Source: Pseudomonadota bacterium (lineage in GTDB: Bacteria > Desulfobacterota > Binatia > UBA9968). Taken from it: a stretch of DNA of 64,000 bases. Position numbers and translations under genes: made by a program. Positions 45,130 through 54,128 of this stretch are shown piece after piece. The notes beneath the pieces were generated by a model. The model worked only from the letters and a program-made list of their open reading frames with translations. It was not told the origin of the DNA and searched no databases. The stretch lies in contig JAJPJQ010000040.1 of NCBI GenBank assembly GCA_021324155.1, positions 1 through 64,000 on the forward strand. The letters run 5' to 3'. The number at the start of each line of letters is the position of its first letter. Position 1 is the stretch's first letter.

Positions 45130-46375
45130 GATCGTCGTCAGCGGGGGGCGGAGGCTCTCGGGCGAGGTCGAAGTCAGCGGCTCCAAGAACGCGGCGCTGC
45201 CGATCCTAATCGCGTCGCTTTTGACCGACGAACCGTGCACGTTCGAGCACGTTCCCGAGCTCGTCGATATTAGAACCGCGCTGAAGCTGCTGAAAGGCCT
45301 CGGCGTCAAAGTCGAGCAGGACAAACCGGGCTCGGTGACATTGCAGGCCCGCGGCGTCGACAAGCTCGAAGCATCGTACGATCTGGTGAAGACGATGCGC
45401 GCTTCGTTTCTCGTGCTGGGACCGCTCCTCGCTCGCTTCGGCGAGGCGCTCGTTTCGACGCCGGGCGGTTGCGCGATCGGCGCGCGGCCGGTCAACCTCC
45501 ATATGAAGGGTTTGGCCGAGATGGGCGCCGAGATCGATCTCGTACACGGCTACGTTGCGGCGAAGGCCAAGAAACTGAAGGGCACGAAAATTTATCTCGA
45601 CTCGCCCTCAGTCGGCGCGACGGAGAATCTCATGATGGCCGCCGCGCTCGCAGAAGGCACGACGGTCATCGAGAACGCCGCGCAGGAGCCGGAGATTCAG
45701 GATCTCGCCGACGTGTTGACTAAGATGGGCGCGAAAGTCGCCGGCGCGGGCACCGCGATCGTGAGAATCGAAGGCGCGCGCAGGCTCGGCGGAGTAAAGC
45801 ACCGCGTCATTCCCGATCGGATCGAGGCCGGCAGCCTGATGGTCGCGGCGGCGGTGGCGGGCGGCGACGTGCTGATCCGCGGCGTGCGTGCGGACCATCT
45901 CGACGCGTTTCTTTTGAAACTGAGAGAGGCGGGCGTGGAGTTGGAGATCGAAGGCGACCAGGTGCGCGTCAAAGGCGACGGCGTCAAGAGCGTCGATGTA
46001 TCAACGCTGCCGTATCCCGGCTTTCCGACCGATCTACAGGCGCAGATGATGGTCTTGATGTCCGTGGCCGACGGCGTCAGCGTGATTACCGAAAATATTT
46101 TCGAGAACCGCTTCATGCACGCGCTGGAATTGATCCGCATGGGCGCCGACATCCGCCTCGAGGGCAACCGCGCGGTCGTGAAAGGCGTCAAGAGCCTCTC
46201 CGGCGCCAATGTAATGGCGACGGACCTCCGCGCGAGCATGTCGCTGATTCTCGCGGGGCTTGTGGCGAACGGCTACACCGAGATCGCGCGCGTCTATCAT
46301 CTCGACCGCGGTTACGAGCGCGTCGAGAAAAAGCTCGGGGCGCTCGGCGCCGACATCAAGCGGGTGGCGTCGTGA
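45122..46375 (+). CDS. murA: UDP-N-acetylglucosamine 1-carboxyvinyltransferase
   Basis: 417 aa from GTG 45122. [20 protein letters not shown] then [12 protein letters not shown] at the N-terminus; active-site Cys in [15 protein letters not shown] (Cys at about 117, the fosfomycin target position, so predicted sensitive); [16 protein letters not shown] near the end. First committed step of peptidoglycan synthesis. Overlaps prmC and hisD (4 nt). Confidence 0.96.
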   Translation: MDKIVVSGGRRLSGEVEVSGSKNAALPILIASLLTDEPCTFEHVPELVDIRTALKLLKGLGVKVEQDKPGSVTLQARGVDKLEASYDLVKTMRASFLVLGPLLARFGEALVSTPGGCAIGARPVNLHMKGLAEMGAEIDLVHGYVAAKAKKLKGTKIYLDSPSVGATENLMMAAALAEGTTVIENAAQEPEIQDLADVLTKMGAKVAGAGTAIVRIEGARRLGGVKHRVIPDRIEAGSLMVAAAVAGGDVLIRGVRADHLDAFLLKLREAGVELEIEGDQVRVKGDGVKSVDVSTLPYPGFPTDLQAQMMVLMSVADGVSVITENIFENRFMHALELIRMGADIRLEGNRAVVKGVKSLSGANVMATDLRASMSLILAGLVANGYTEIARVYHLDRGYERVEKKLGALGADIKRVAS

Positions 46376-47670
46376 AGATTCGATTGCTCAAAACGAGCGA
46401 GCGCGGCTTCGATGCGGCGCTCAAGAAAATCGTCGAGCGCAACAAAAGCAACGGCGCCGGCGTCGACGAGACCGTCGCGGCGATCGTCCGCGCGGTCAGA
46501 GAAAAAGGCGACCGCGCGCTGTTCGACTTCACGCGCCGCTTCGACGGCGTCAAGATCGACCGCCGGAGCGTGGAGGTCGCGAAGCGGGAAGTCGCCGCTG
46601 CCTGGAAGGAAGTTCCCTCGCGGAATCTCCGCACGCTGCGGCTCGCGGCGCGGCGCATCGCGGCGTTTCACCGCCGGCAGGTGGAGAAGAGCTGGGGCTA
46701 TCGCGATCCGCTCGGGATATACCTCGGCCAGCGCATCGCGCCGCTTGCGCGGGTCGGCGTCTACGTGCCCGGCGGCAAAGCGGCGTATCCGTCGACTGTG
46801 CTGATGAATACGATTCCCGCGAAAGTCGCGGGGGTTACAGAAGTCGTCATGACGACGCCCGCCGGACGCGACGGCAAAGTGAATCCGCTGATTCTCGCGG
46901 CGGCGAAGATCGCCGGCGTCGACCGGATTTTTCGTGTCGGCGGCGCGCAGGCGATCGCGGCGCTCGCTTACGGCACCGAGTCGATCCCGAAGGTCGACAA
47001 GATCGTCGGCCCCGGCAACATCTATGTCGCGACGGCAAAGCGGCTCGTCTTCGGCGAGGTTGCGATCGACTCGATCGCCGGACCGAGCGAGATTTTGTTG
47101 CTGGCCGACAACTCCGCCGACCCTGAGCACATCGCCGCCGATATGCTGTCGCAGGCGGAGCACGACGAATTGGCCGCCGCGCTCTGCGTCACGCCGTCGG
47201 CGGCGCTCGCCGAACGCATCCGCGCCGCGCTCGAGCGCCAGATGCGCGACGGCAAGCGGCAGGCGATCACGCTCAAGGCTCTGGAGAATTACGGCGCGAT
47301 CATCGTCTGCCGCGGCCTCGCCGAAGCGGTCGAGATCGCGAACGCAATCGCGCCGGAACATATAGAATTGATCCTGCGCGAACCCGAGCGCTGGGCGCGG
47401 CAGATCAAGAACGCGGGCGCCCTGTTCGTCGGACCGTACTCGCCGCCGCCGCTCGGCGACTACATGGCGGGCCCGAACCACGTGTTGCCGACCGGCGGCA
47501 CCGCGCGGTTTTTCTCGCCGCTCGGCGCCTACGATTTTGTCAAGAGGATGAGCGTCATTCGCGCGGAGAAGCGCGGGTTGCGCGCGCTCGCGCCGGAGAT
47601 CACGCGGCTCGCGCGGCTGGAAGGACTCGACGATCACGCGCGCGCCGTCGAGGCGCGATTCAAGAAATAA
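46372..47670 (+). CDS. hisD: Histidinol dehydrogenase
   Basis: 432 aa from GTG 46372, overlapping murA by 4 nt. [80 protein letters not shown] and [17 protein letters not shown] are all canonical; zinc ligands come from the GAQ/EHD segments. Last two steps of histidine synthesis. Confidence 0.96.
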   Translation: MKIRLLKTSERGFDAALKKIVERNKSNGAGVDETVAAIVRAVREKGDRALFDFTRRFDGVKIDRRSVEVAKREVAAAWKEVPSRNLRTLRLAARRIAAFHRRQVEKSWGYRDPLGIYLGQRIAPLARVGVYVPGGKAAYPSTVLMNTIPAKVAGVTEVVMTTPAGRDGKVNPLILAAAKIAGVDRIFRVGGAQAIAALAYGTESIPKVDKIVGPGNIYVATAKRLVFGEVAIDSIAGPSEILLLADNSADPEHIAADMLSQAEHDELAAALCVTPSAALAERIRAALERQMRDGKRQAITLKALENYGAIIVCRGLAEAVEIANAIAPEHIELILREPERWARQIKNAGALFVGPYSPPPLGDYMAGPNHVLPTGGTARFFSPLGAYDFVKRMSVIRAEKRGLRALAPEITRLARLEGLDDHARAVEARFKK

Positions 47671-47674
47671 GAGA

Positions 47675-47754
47675 CCTTCGACAAGCTCAGGGCGAACGGA
47701 TTAAAATACAATCCTGATAAATCTACCGTTCGTGCTGAGGCGGTCGAAGCACGG
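47675..47754. repeat. REP-like palindromic repeat between hisD and hisB
   Basis: Left part 47675-47699 reads CCTTCGACAAGCTCAGGGCG then AACGG; right part 47726-47754 reads CCGTTCGTGCTGAGGCGGTC then GAAGCACGG. CGAACGG/CCGTTCG, CTCAG/CTGAG and TTCGAC/GTCGAA pair in order. A similar CTTCGACAAGCTCAGGGCGA core is, from memory, a widespread extragenic repeat of high-GC bacteria. It sits inside the his operon. Confidence 0.75.
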
Positions 47755-47777
47755 TCCTTTAATGAGGAGAAAAGTTT

Positions 47778-48365
47778 ATGGGACGATCGGCCAAGACAGA
47801 GCGCAATACGAAAGAGACGCAGATCGCCGCCGAGCTCGAGCTTGACGGCGGCGGCAGCGCGGAGATCGAGACCGGCATTCCGTTTTTCAATCACATGCTG
47901 GAGATATTCACGCGCCACAGCCTGTTCGACATCAAGCTCCGCGCCAAGGGCGACATCGAGGTCGATTATCACCACACCGTGGAGGACGTCGGCCTCACCC
48001 TCGGCCAGGCGATCAAGGACGCGCTCGGGGACAAACAGGGCATCAGCCGCTTCGGCGAGGCGACGGTGCCGCTCGACGAGGCGCTGGCGAACGTCGTGGT
48101 CGATTTGAGCGGGCGGCCGTATCTCGCTTACAACGTGAAAATCCGCGCCGGTCGCGTCGGCGACTTCGACACCGACCTGCCGCACGAGTTTTTTCAGGCG
48201 CTGGCGAACCAGCTCGGAATGAATCTTCACATCAACGTGAGCGCGGGCGACAACCCGCACCACATCATCGAGGCGTGCTTCAAGGCGACCGCCCGCGCGA
48301 TGGGGCAGGCGACGCGCGTCGACCCGCGCATCAAAGGAGTCTTGTCGACTAAAGGGAGCCTATGA
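47778..48365 (+). CDS. hisB: Imidazoleglycerol-phosphate dehydratase
   Basis: 195 aa, monofunctional. [20 protein letters not shown] and [15 protein letters not shown] hold the manganese-binding His/Glu; a second copy of the pattern is [27 protein letters not shown] before the ATG. Overlaps hisH by 4 nt. Confidence 0.96.
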   Translation: MGRSAKTERNTKETQIAAELELDGGGSAEIETGIPFFNHMLEIFTRHSLFDIKLRAKGDIEVDYHHTVEDVGLTLGQAIKDALGDKQGISRFGEATVPLDEALANVVVDLSGRPYLAYNVKIRAGRVGDFDTDLPHEFFQALANQLGMNLHINVSAGDNPHHIIEACFKATARAMGQATRVDPRIKGVLSTKGSL

Positions 48366-48979
48366 TCGCGATCGTCGACTACGGCATGGGCAATCTCCAC
48401 AGCGTGCAGAAGGCGTTCGAGCGCCTCGGCCACGCTGCGGAGATCACCCGCGACGCCGCCGCCATCATGGCTGCCGACGGCGTCGTTTTGCCCGGCGTCG
48501 GCGCTTTCAGCGCGTGCATGGAGAATCTCAAGCGCTACGATCTCGTCGCGCCGATGCGCGACGTCGTCGCGCGCAAGACGCCGTTTCTCGGTATCTGCCT
48601 GGGCTTCCAGCTGCTGTTCACCGAGAGCGAAGAGTTCGGACCGCAGAAAGGCCTCGATATTTTTCCCGGCCGCGTCGTCGGCTTTCGTCCGGAGAACGGC
48701 ACCAAGGTGCCGCACATGGGTTGGAACCAGCTCGAGATGAAAAAGTCGACGCCGTTTCTCCGCTCGATCGAAAACGGCGACTTCGTGTATTTCGTGCACT
48801 CCTACTATGTTGTACCCGAAGATCGGTCGCTCGTGGCGACGACAACGCCGTATGGCAATTCGTTCGCGTCGAGCATCGCGACCGAGCATCTCTTCGCCTG
48901 CCAGTTCCACCCGGAAAAAAGCCAGAGCGTCGGCCTCAAGATCCTCGGCAACTTCGCCCGCTTCGCGGAGAAAAGATAA
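48362..48979 (+). CDS. hisH: Imidazole glycerol phosphate synthase, glutaminase subunit
   Basis: 205 aa. Glutamine amidotransferase: nucleophile Cys in [12 protein letters not shown], His/Glu in [11 protein letters not shown]. Acts with HisF, whose gene is not next to it. Stop and hisA start share one base (TAATG). Confidence 0.96.
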   Translation: MIAIVDYGMGNLHSVQKAFERLGHAAEITRDAAAIMAADGVVLPGVGAFSACMENLKRYDLVAPMRDVVARKTPFLGICLGFQLLFTESEEFGPQKGLDIFPGRVVGFRPENGTKVPHMGWNQLEMKKSTPFLRSIENGDFVYFVHSYYVVPEDRSLVATTTPYGNSFASSIATEHLFACQFHPEKSQSVGLKILGNFARFAEKR

Positions 48980-49701
48980 TGATCGTCATCCCGGCGATCG
49001 ACCTGAAAGAAGGGCGCTGCGTCCGCCTCTTTCAGGGCGACATGGACAAAGAGACGGTCTATTTCGCCGATCCCCTCGATGCGGCGAGACACTGGGCCGC
49101 CGAGGGAGCGGAGCTGATCCATGTCGTCGACCTGAACGGCGCGGTCGAAGGCCGTCCCGTGCACAGGCGCGAGATCGCGGCAATGTGCGCAAACATATCC
49201 ATACCCATCGAATTAGGCGGCGGCCTGCGCTCGCTCGCCGCCGTGGCCGACGCCTTCGCGCTCGGCGTCGCGCGCGCGATCGTCGGCACCGCCGCTTACG
49301 ACAATCCAGAATTCCTTCGCGAAGCGTGTCAAAAATTTCCCGGCAAAATCGTCGTCGGCATCGACGCCCGCGGCGGCAAAGTGGCGGTCAAAGGATGGAA
49401 GGAGACGACCGCGCTCGACGCGGTCGAACTCGCGCGCCGCGTCGAAGCAGACGGCGCCTCGCGCATCATCTACACCGATATCGCGCGCGACGGCACGCGC
49501 GACGGCGTGAACGTCGAAGAGACGCGCCGCGTCGCGCAAGCCGTCAACATTCCCGTCATCGCTTCCGGTGGCGTCGCCACGCTCGACGACATCCGTCGCC
49601 TGAAGGCGCTCGAGAAAGACGGCGTGGAGGGTGTGATCGTGGGAAGGGCGCTGTATACGGGTGGGGTCAAGCTAAAAAAGGCGATTCATCTCGCCGGGTA
49701 G
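48979..49701 (+). CDS. hisA: Phosphoribosyl-formimino-AICAR-phosphate isomerase
   Basis: 240 aa, TIM barrel. The catalytic base Asp is in IPAIDLKEGRCVRLFQGD, and the second in IIYTDIARDGTRDGVN; phosphate loops ELGGGLRS and ASGGVATLDD. Last his gene here; hisF, its usual neighbour, does not follow. The DNA after the stop turns abruptly lower in GC. Confidence 0.95.
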   Translation: MIVIPAIDLKEGRCVRLFQGDMDKETVYFADPLDAARHWAAEGAELIHVVDLNGAVEGRPVHRREIAAMCANISIPIELGGGLRSLAAVADAFALGVARAIVGTAAYDNPEFLREACQKFPGKIVVGIDARGGKVAVKGWKETTALDAVELARRVEADGASRIIYTDIARDGTRDGVNVEETRRVAQAVNIPVIASGGVATLDDIRRLKALEKDGVEGVIVGRALYTGGVKLKKAIHLAG

Positions 49702-49758
49702 TTCCGATCCCACCCTTATAACTGCAGGGCCTCAGTCTATAGACGGAATAACTTTCTC

Positions 49759-49788
49759 TTGACAGCCCATCGGGTGGTAGTGCAGAAT
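49759..49788 (+). promoter_or_regulatory. Possible sigma-70 promoter
   Basis: TTGACA at 49759-49764 and CAGAAT at 49783-49788, 18 bp apart, 24 bases upstream of the first lipoprotein gene. The -10 box is weak. Confidence 0.4.
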
Positions 49789-49811
49789 CCCGGCCTTAAA
49801 AGGAGAAGGCC

Positions 49812-50471
49812 ATGATTCATGCACTGCGGATTAGCCTCGCCATCATTGCGCTCTCCCTGTTGGCATCCTGCACGCCAACGACCGGGACTAAAATCGCGGT
49901 CAACCAGAGCGAAATATCGAAAATAAAATCGATCGGCGTACTCGTCAAAAAAGATGAGGATTTCTCGGTTCGTCTCTCGCGGGAAGAGATGTCGAACACC
50001 GGGGCAGCTTTCGGACTTATTGGTGTTGGGATAGAGGCCGCCGTCAGGCGCTCGTCGGATAAAGACAAGGAAGAGCAAATCAAGCCGAGCTTGGGCAATT
50101 TCGATCCGCAGGCACCGCTAACTGAAAGGCTGCGGTTTCATTTGCAGGAAGGGGCGATTGCGACATCGGAGGTGACAGATGGCGGAGAAAAAACAGCTGC
50201 CGACGCTATTCTGGAGGTGACTGTTAGACAGTGGGGACTTCGGCGATGCCCTGGTCCCGCCCCGGAGGTTGTGCAGGCGGGATTCAATGTGAATGGGAAG
50301 CTGTATCGCGCTAGTGGTCATGCCACGGTTTGGGAGCGCGAGGAGCTGTATTTGAACGGTGATTGCCGGCCATGGTCTATGTTTCGTTCGGAAGAGCTGG
50401 CAAACGATATCCTGCCACGTGCTCTCGATGCTCTCGCGACCAAACTGGTTTATGAAATCCTTTATCCATGA
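49812..50471 (+). CDS. Lipoprotein, function unknown
   Basis: 219 aa. Lipobox LLASC follows the hydrophobic IRISLAIIALSLLA-type signal (MIHALRISLAIIALSLLASC). The mature part is soluble (KIAVNQSEISKIKSIGVL, AADAILEVTVRQWGLR), resembling outer-membrane-linked lipoproteins that pack as alpha/beta repeats. AAGGAG before the ATG. Lower GC and different codon use from the his genes upstream suggest transfer. Confidence 0.72.
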   Translation: MIHALRISLAIIALSLLASCTPTTGTKIAVNQSEISKIKSIGVLVKKDEDFSVRLSREEMSNTGAAFGLIGVGIEAAVRRSSDKDKEEQIKPSLGNFDPQAPLTERLRFHLQEGAIATSEVTDGGEKTAADAILEVTVRQWGLRRCPGPAPEVVQAGFNVNGKLYRASGHATVWEREELYLNGDCRPWSMFRSEELANDILPRALDALATKLVYEILYP

Positions 50472-50479
50472 GGTAAAAA

Positions 50480-51118
50480 ATGAAGAGGTTGATTAGACAT
50501 TTCATATTCGCCTTAGCGCTAGGTCTGGTGCTATCCGCATGCGTTTTTAGCAACGCCAATGTCAACCTCGCGTACAAGCCGGTGGAGGGCAGTAAAAGCC
50601 CGCTGAGCACCGTCAAGCCTCTAAAGATCGCTCTCGTGGTGGAGGATCAAAGACCCATCGCCGAGCGCGAGTCTATCGGTAACAAGCGCAACGGTTACGG
50701 CAGTGTTACCGCTCAGGTGAAATCAAACTCGGATGTCCTGACAGTGTTCTCTGATGCCTTAAAGACGGAACTAGGCAATAACGGGCATACGGTCGTCGCA
50801 GACAAAGAGCCCCTGTATGACGTTATGCTTCGTGTTCAACTGAAACGCTATTGGACCGACTCGGTTATTCATTTTTGGGATGTGGAACTTGTTGGCACGA
50901 TCAATAGCGATTTCGTTTTGGGAAAACGGGACGGGGACAAGCCCATCCTTTCGCAGCCGGGGCAGGGAACGTTCCGTGAAAGTCGTCAGTTTGTCACGGA
51001 CTCCGCCTATGAAAATGTTCTAAACGGAGCTTTGTCGGAGTTTGTTAGGAATTTTTCTCGCGATCCGAATATCATCAAAGCGCTGCAGCAAGCCGGGCAG
51101 ACCGCAACGCCGATGTAG
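50480..51118 (+). CDS. Lipoprotein, YajG-like
   Basis: 212 aa. Signal FIFALALGLVLSAC with lipobox LSAC. KIALVVEDQRPIAERESIGN and VTAQVKSNSDVLTVFSDAL followed by a C-terminal helix resemble the YajG lipoprotein family, as far as I can tell by eye. Eight bases after the preceding lipoprotein gene, so one operon. Same lower-GC style. Confidence 0.7.
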   Translation: MKRLIRHFIFALALGLVLSACVFSNANVNLAYKPVEGSKSPLSTVKPLKIALVVEDQRPIAERESIGNKRNGYGSVTAQVKSNSDVLTVFSDALKTELGNNGHTVVADKEPLYDVMLRVQLKRYWTDSVIHFWDVELVGTINSDFVLGKRDGDKPILSQPGQGTFRESRQFVTDSAYENVLNGALSEFVRNFSRDPNIIKALQQAGQTATPM

Positions 51119-51187
51119 CGCACCTCGTTTGGTAAGAAGTAAACGCTGAAAAAACGATACCTGCGGTTGGTGAGTTGGGAGGACAAA

Positions 51188-51597
51188 ATGATGAAGAGCA
51201 GGTTCACTTAACTTACCTTTGATTATTCTTTGTTGTTCCGTCGTATGGCCGTAAGTGGGCATAAGGAGATGGACGACTCCATAGTATTTCTTGGCTCCAA
51301 CCGCGCAGTTATTATTTCAAAATTAGGTGCTCCGGAGACCACACAGAAACAACCAGACGGAACGACAAAGGATTCTTATCTCACCAAAAAGGGCAATGAG
51401 TCCAGCAGCGGACGAGCCTGGGCTCATGCGGGTTTAGATCTCATAAGCTTCTTCGCAGGGGAGTTGGTGGCTACGGCCTACGAACTTATGCAGACCGAAG
51501 AGACTTATCGGCTTTGATTACCTATGATGTCAGTGGTGTCGTTACGCATGTGCAAAAGCTCGGCGCTAAATCGGGGTCGACCCCGGAGACAAAGTAA
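51188..51597 (+). pseudogene. Frameshifted lipoprotein gene
   Basis: GGAGG precedes ATG ATG at 51188, but the frame stops after seven codons. A neighbouring frame then encodes a signal-like NLPLIILCCSVVW. A third stretch (51230-51517) encodes the main body (DDSIVFLGSNRAVIISKLGA, SSGRAWAHAGLDLISFF), and the true C-terminus continues one frame over (LSALITYDVSGVVTHVQKLG) to TAA 51597. Each piece is in-phase with typical small lipoproteins of this kind, and the frames join only with indels. Most likely a decayed gene; sequencing error could mimic one of the shifts. Confidence 0.6.
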
Positions 51598-51752
51598 TCG
51601 CTGATAAGAAATGACTGCTCGCAAACTACCTGTCTAAAGCTTCTTAGGGCTCCTGCTCTCAACACGAGGCATGCGGCCCAAAATACCCACCCCTTCCAAA
51701 CGTACCTCACTCTTTGCTACAGACAGTCCTTGGATTCCAAGGAGGCCTCACC

Positions 51753-52373
51753 ATGATCGACCTGTACACTTGGATCACGCCCAACGGGCGAAAAGTTTCC
51801 ATCATGCTCGAAGAAATCGGCCTGCCGTACGAGGTGCATCCGGTCAACCTCGGCAAGGACGAACAGTTCGAGGAGGAGTTCCTCGCGATCAACCCGAACA
51901 ATAAAATCCCGGCGATCGTCGACCGCGACGGGCCCGGCGGCAAACCGTACACTCTGTTCGAGTCGGGAGCGATTCTCATGTATCTCGCCGAGAAAAGCGG
52001 CAAGCTCATGCCGAAGGACACCGCCGCGCGCTTTCAGGTGATTCAGTGGCTCATGTTCCAGATGGGCGGTGTCGGGCCGATGATCGGCCAGACGCATTAC
52101 TTTCTCCGCAACTGCCCCGAAGACCAGCCGTTCGGGCGCGACCGCTTTATGACGGAGACGATACGGCTCTATCGCGTACTCGACAAGCGCCTCGGCGCGG
52201 CGCCCTATCTCGCCGACGAATACTCGATCGCCGACATCGCCACCTATCCATGGATCGCGCGGTATGAGGCGCACCGCACGCGGCTGGAAGACTATTCCAA
52301 CGTCAAGCGCTGGTTCGACGCCGTCGGCGCGCGCGAGGCGGTGAAACGGGGTATGCAGATTCCCAAAGGATGA
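51753..52373 (+). CDS. Glutathione S-transferase family protein
   Basis: 206 aa; AAGGAGG before ATG 51753. Thioredoxin-like N-domain: MIDLYTWITPNGRKVSIMLE, NNKIPAIVDRD (cis-Pro), LFESGAILMYLAEKSG. C-domain helical with YSIADIATYPWIARYE. Similar to YghU/YfcG-type disulfide-bond oxidoreductases; the Ser/Thr-rich active site TPN fits that group. Overlaps the next gene by 4 nt. Confidence 0.92.
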   Translation: MIDLYTWITPNGRKVSIMLEEIGLPYEVHPVNLGKDEQFEEEFLAINPNNKIPAIVDRDGPGGKPYTLFESGAILMYLAEKSGKLMPKDTAARFQVIQWLMFQMGGVGPMIGQTHYFLRNCPEDQPFGRDRFMTETIRLYRVLDKRLGAAPYLADEYSIADIATYPWIARYEAHRTRLEDYSNVKRWFDAVGAREAVKRGMQIPKG

Positions 52374-53479
52374 CGGCCGTGGCCGACGACAAACCCTCGC
52401 ACATTTTTCCCTCGGAATATCTGCAAGAATTTTCCGCTCAGGTCTTCATGCATTTCCGCGTTCCGGAGAAAGACGCGCGCCAGGCGGCCGACGTGCTCGG
52501 TCGAAGCGATCTGCGCGGCATCGATTCGCACGGCATCGCGCGGCTTCACACATATTTCGACATGCTCGAGATGGAGCGCATCAATCCCAGACCCAAAATC
52601 AAAATCGTGCGGGAGAAAAAGAGCGTCGCGACCGTCGACGGCGACAACGGCCTCGGCCTCGTGGTCGGCCCCAAAGCCAATGCGATCGCGATGGATAAAG
52701 CGGCAAAACACGGCTCGGGCTGGGTCGCAGTGTGCAACACCAACCACTTCGGCATGGCGGGTTATTATCCGCTGCAGGCGCTCGAGCGCGACATGATCGG
52801 CTGGGCGATGACCAATACGACGAAACTCGTGGCGCCGCTGTGGGGAGCCGAGCGTGTGCTCGGCACGAATCCCATCGCGATCGCCTTTCCCGGCGACAAG
52901 GAGCCGCCGATCGTCATCGACATGGCCACTAGCGCGGTCGCCTACGGCAAGATCGAGATCGCTCTCAGAAAAAAATCCGCCGTGCCGCGCGGCTGGATCG
53001 TGGACAAGCACGGCGCGTCGACGACGAACCCGCAGGACATGATCGACGGCGGCGCGCAGCTGCCGCTCGGATCGGAATACGAGCTCGGCGGCCACAAAGG
53101 CTACGCGCTCGGCGCGATGGTGGATATTCTCTGCGCGGTTCTGAGCGGCGCCAACTGGGGTCCGTTCGCCCCGCCGTTCGCATTGCGTCAGGAAATCCCC
53201 GAGCGCAGCGTCGGCAAGGGCATCGGCCATTTTTTCGGCGCCATGGAAATCGGTGGTTTTTTGGACAAGAACGATTTCAAGAAGCAGATCGACGAATGGC
53301 GCCGCGTGCTGAAGGCGGCGAAGCCCGCCGCCGGCACGAGCGGCCCGCTCATTCCTGGCGACCCCGAGCGCATCGCGGAAGCGCGCCGCAGCCGCGAAGG
53401 CATCCCGCTGCTGAAAGCGGTCGTCGAAGATTTACTGGACATTTCGCGCCGGACGGGAATTCCATTCGCGGCGCAATAA
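52370..53479 (+). CDS. Ldh family (malate/L-sulfolactate type) dehydrogenase
   Basis: 369 aa. RSDLRGIDSHGIARL is the signature His segment; NTNHFGMAGYYPL and GTNPIAIAFPGDK follow, then DMATSAVAYGKIE and ELGGHKGYALGAMVDIL. NAD(P)-dependent oxidation of a 2-hydroxyacid. Operon with the GST; convergent with the methyltransferase gene that ends at the next base. Confidence 0.92.
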   Translation: MTAVADDKPSHIFPSEYLQEFSAQVFMHFRVPEKDARQAADVLGRSDLRGIDSHGIARLHTYFDMLEMERINPRPKIKIVREKKSVATVDGDNGLGLVVGPKANAIAMDKAAKHGSGWVAVCNTNHFGMAGYYPLQALERDMIGWAMTNTTKLVAPLWGAERVLGTNPIAIAFPGDKEPPIVIDMATSAVAYGKIEIALRKKSAVPRGWIVDKHGASTTNPQDMIDGGAQLPLGSEYELGGHKGYALGAMVDILCAVLSGANWGPFAPPFALRQEIPERSVGKGIGHFFGAMEIGGFLDKNDFKKQIDEWRRVLKAAKPAAGTSGPLIPGDPERIAEARRSREGIPLLKAVVEDLLDISRRTGIPFAAQ

Positions 53480-54040
53480 TCACTTTACCTGCCATAGATA
53501 AATCGTGTGCTCGTGCTTAAAGCCGGGCGCGCGCTCTTCTACGAGCGGAGATTTCTCGACGCGGTCCGCCGGCCATCCGGCGATGCCGTAGTCGTGGCTC
53601 ACGATGCGCGCGCCGGGTTTGAGGTCGGCGCGGAGTTTGTCTTTCATCGCATCGTTGAACCACGGCAGCATATATAAGGTGACGACCGTCGCGCCGCGAA
53701 GGTCCGCCTCCGCCGCGTCGCCGACGCGGAACTCGACGAGTTCCTCGACGCCTTCCTGCTTCGCCTTCTGGCGCGCCTCCTCCACGAGCCACGAGTCCAT
53801 CTCGACGCCGATGCCGCGCGCGCCGTATTTTTCAGCCGCGCGGATGACGATGCGACCGTCGCCGCTGCCGAGGTCGTAAACGACATCGCCGGATTTGACC
53901 TCGGCCATCTCGAGCATTTGGTCGACGACTGCGAGCGGTGTCGGCCAGAACGGGACTTCGTCCGCCGGACCGCCGGTGAATCCTGCGATGGCTAGGGTTA
54001 AAAATAGAAGAATAAGAAAGCTGCGCCGTAACTTCGGCAT
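53480..54040 (-). CDS. Exported or membrane-anchored SAM-dependent methyltransferase
   Basis: 186 aa from ATG 54040. MPKLRRSFLILLFLTLAIAG is a signal peptide or anchor. Then VVYDLGSGDGRIVIRAAEKY (SAM site), GIGVEMDSWLVEEA, VTLYMLPWFNDAM, ARIVSHDYGIAGWP. Methyltransferase domains with a leader peptide are unusual; similar exported proteins occur in environmental lineages. Substrate unknown. Confidence 0.85.
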   Translation of the reverse strand: MPKLRRSFLILLFLTLAIAGFTGGPADEVPFWPTPLAVVDQMLEMAEVKSGDVVYDLGSGDGRIVIRAAEKYGARGIGVEMDSWLVEEARQKAKQEGVEELVEFRVGDAAEADLRGATVVTLYMLPWFNDAMKDKLRADLKPGARIVSHDYGIAGWPADRVEKSPLVEERAPGFKHEHTIYLWQVK

Positions 54041-54128
54041 CTTGCGTGGCAGAGCGTAGTGGATAATTGCCGCGGCTGTCAAACGCGTTGTGATTGTGTT
54101 TTACCGTCGGGCGGGCTATTTTCAACCG

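Noticed and set aside
46312-47637. A 440-codon open frame on the minus strand
   Set aside because: Antisense to hisD, which is certain.
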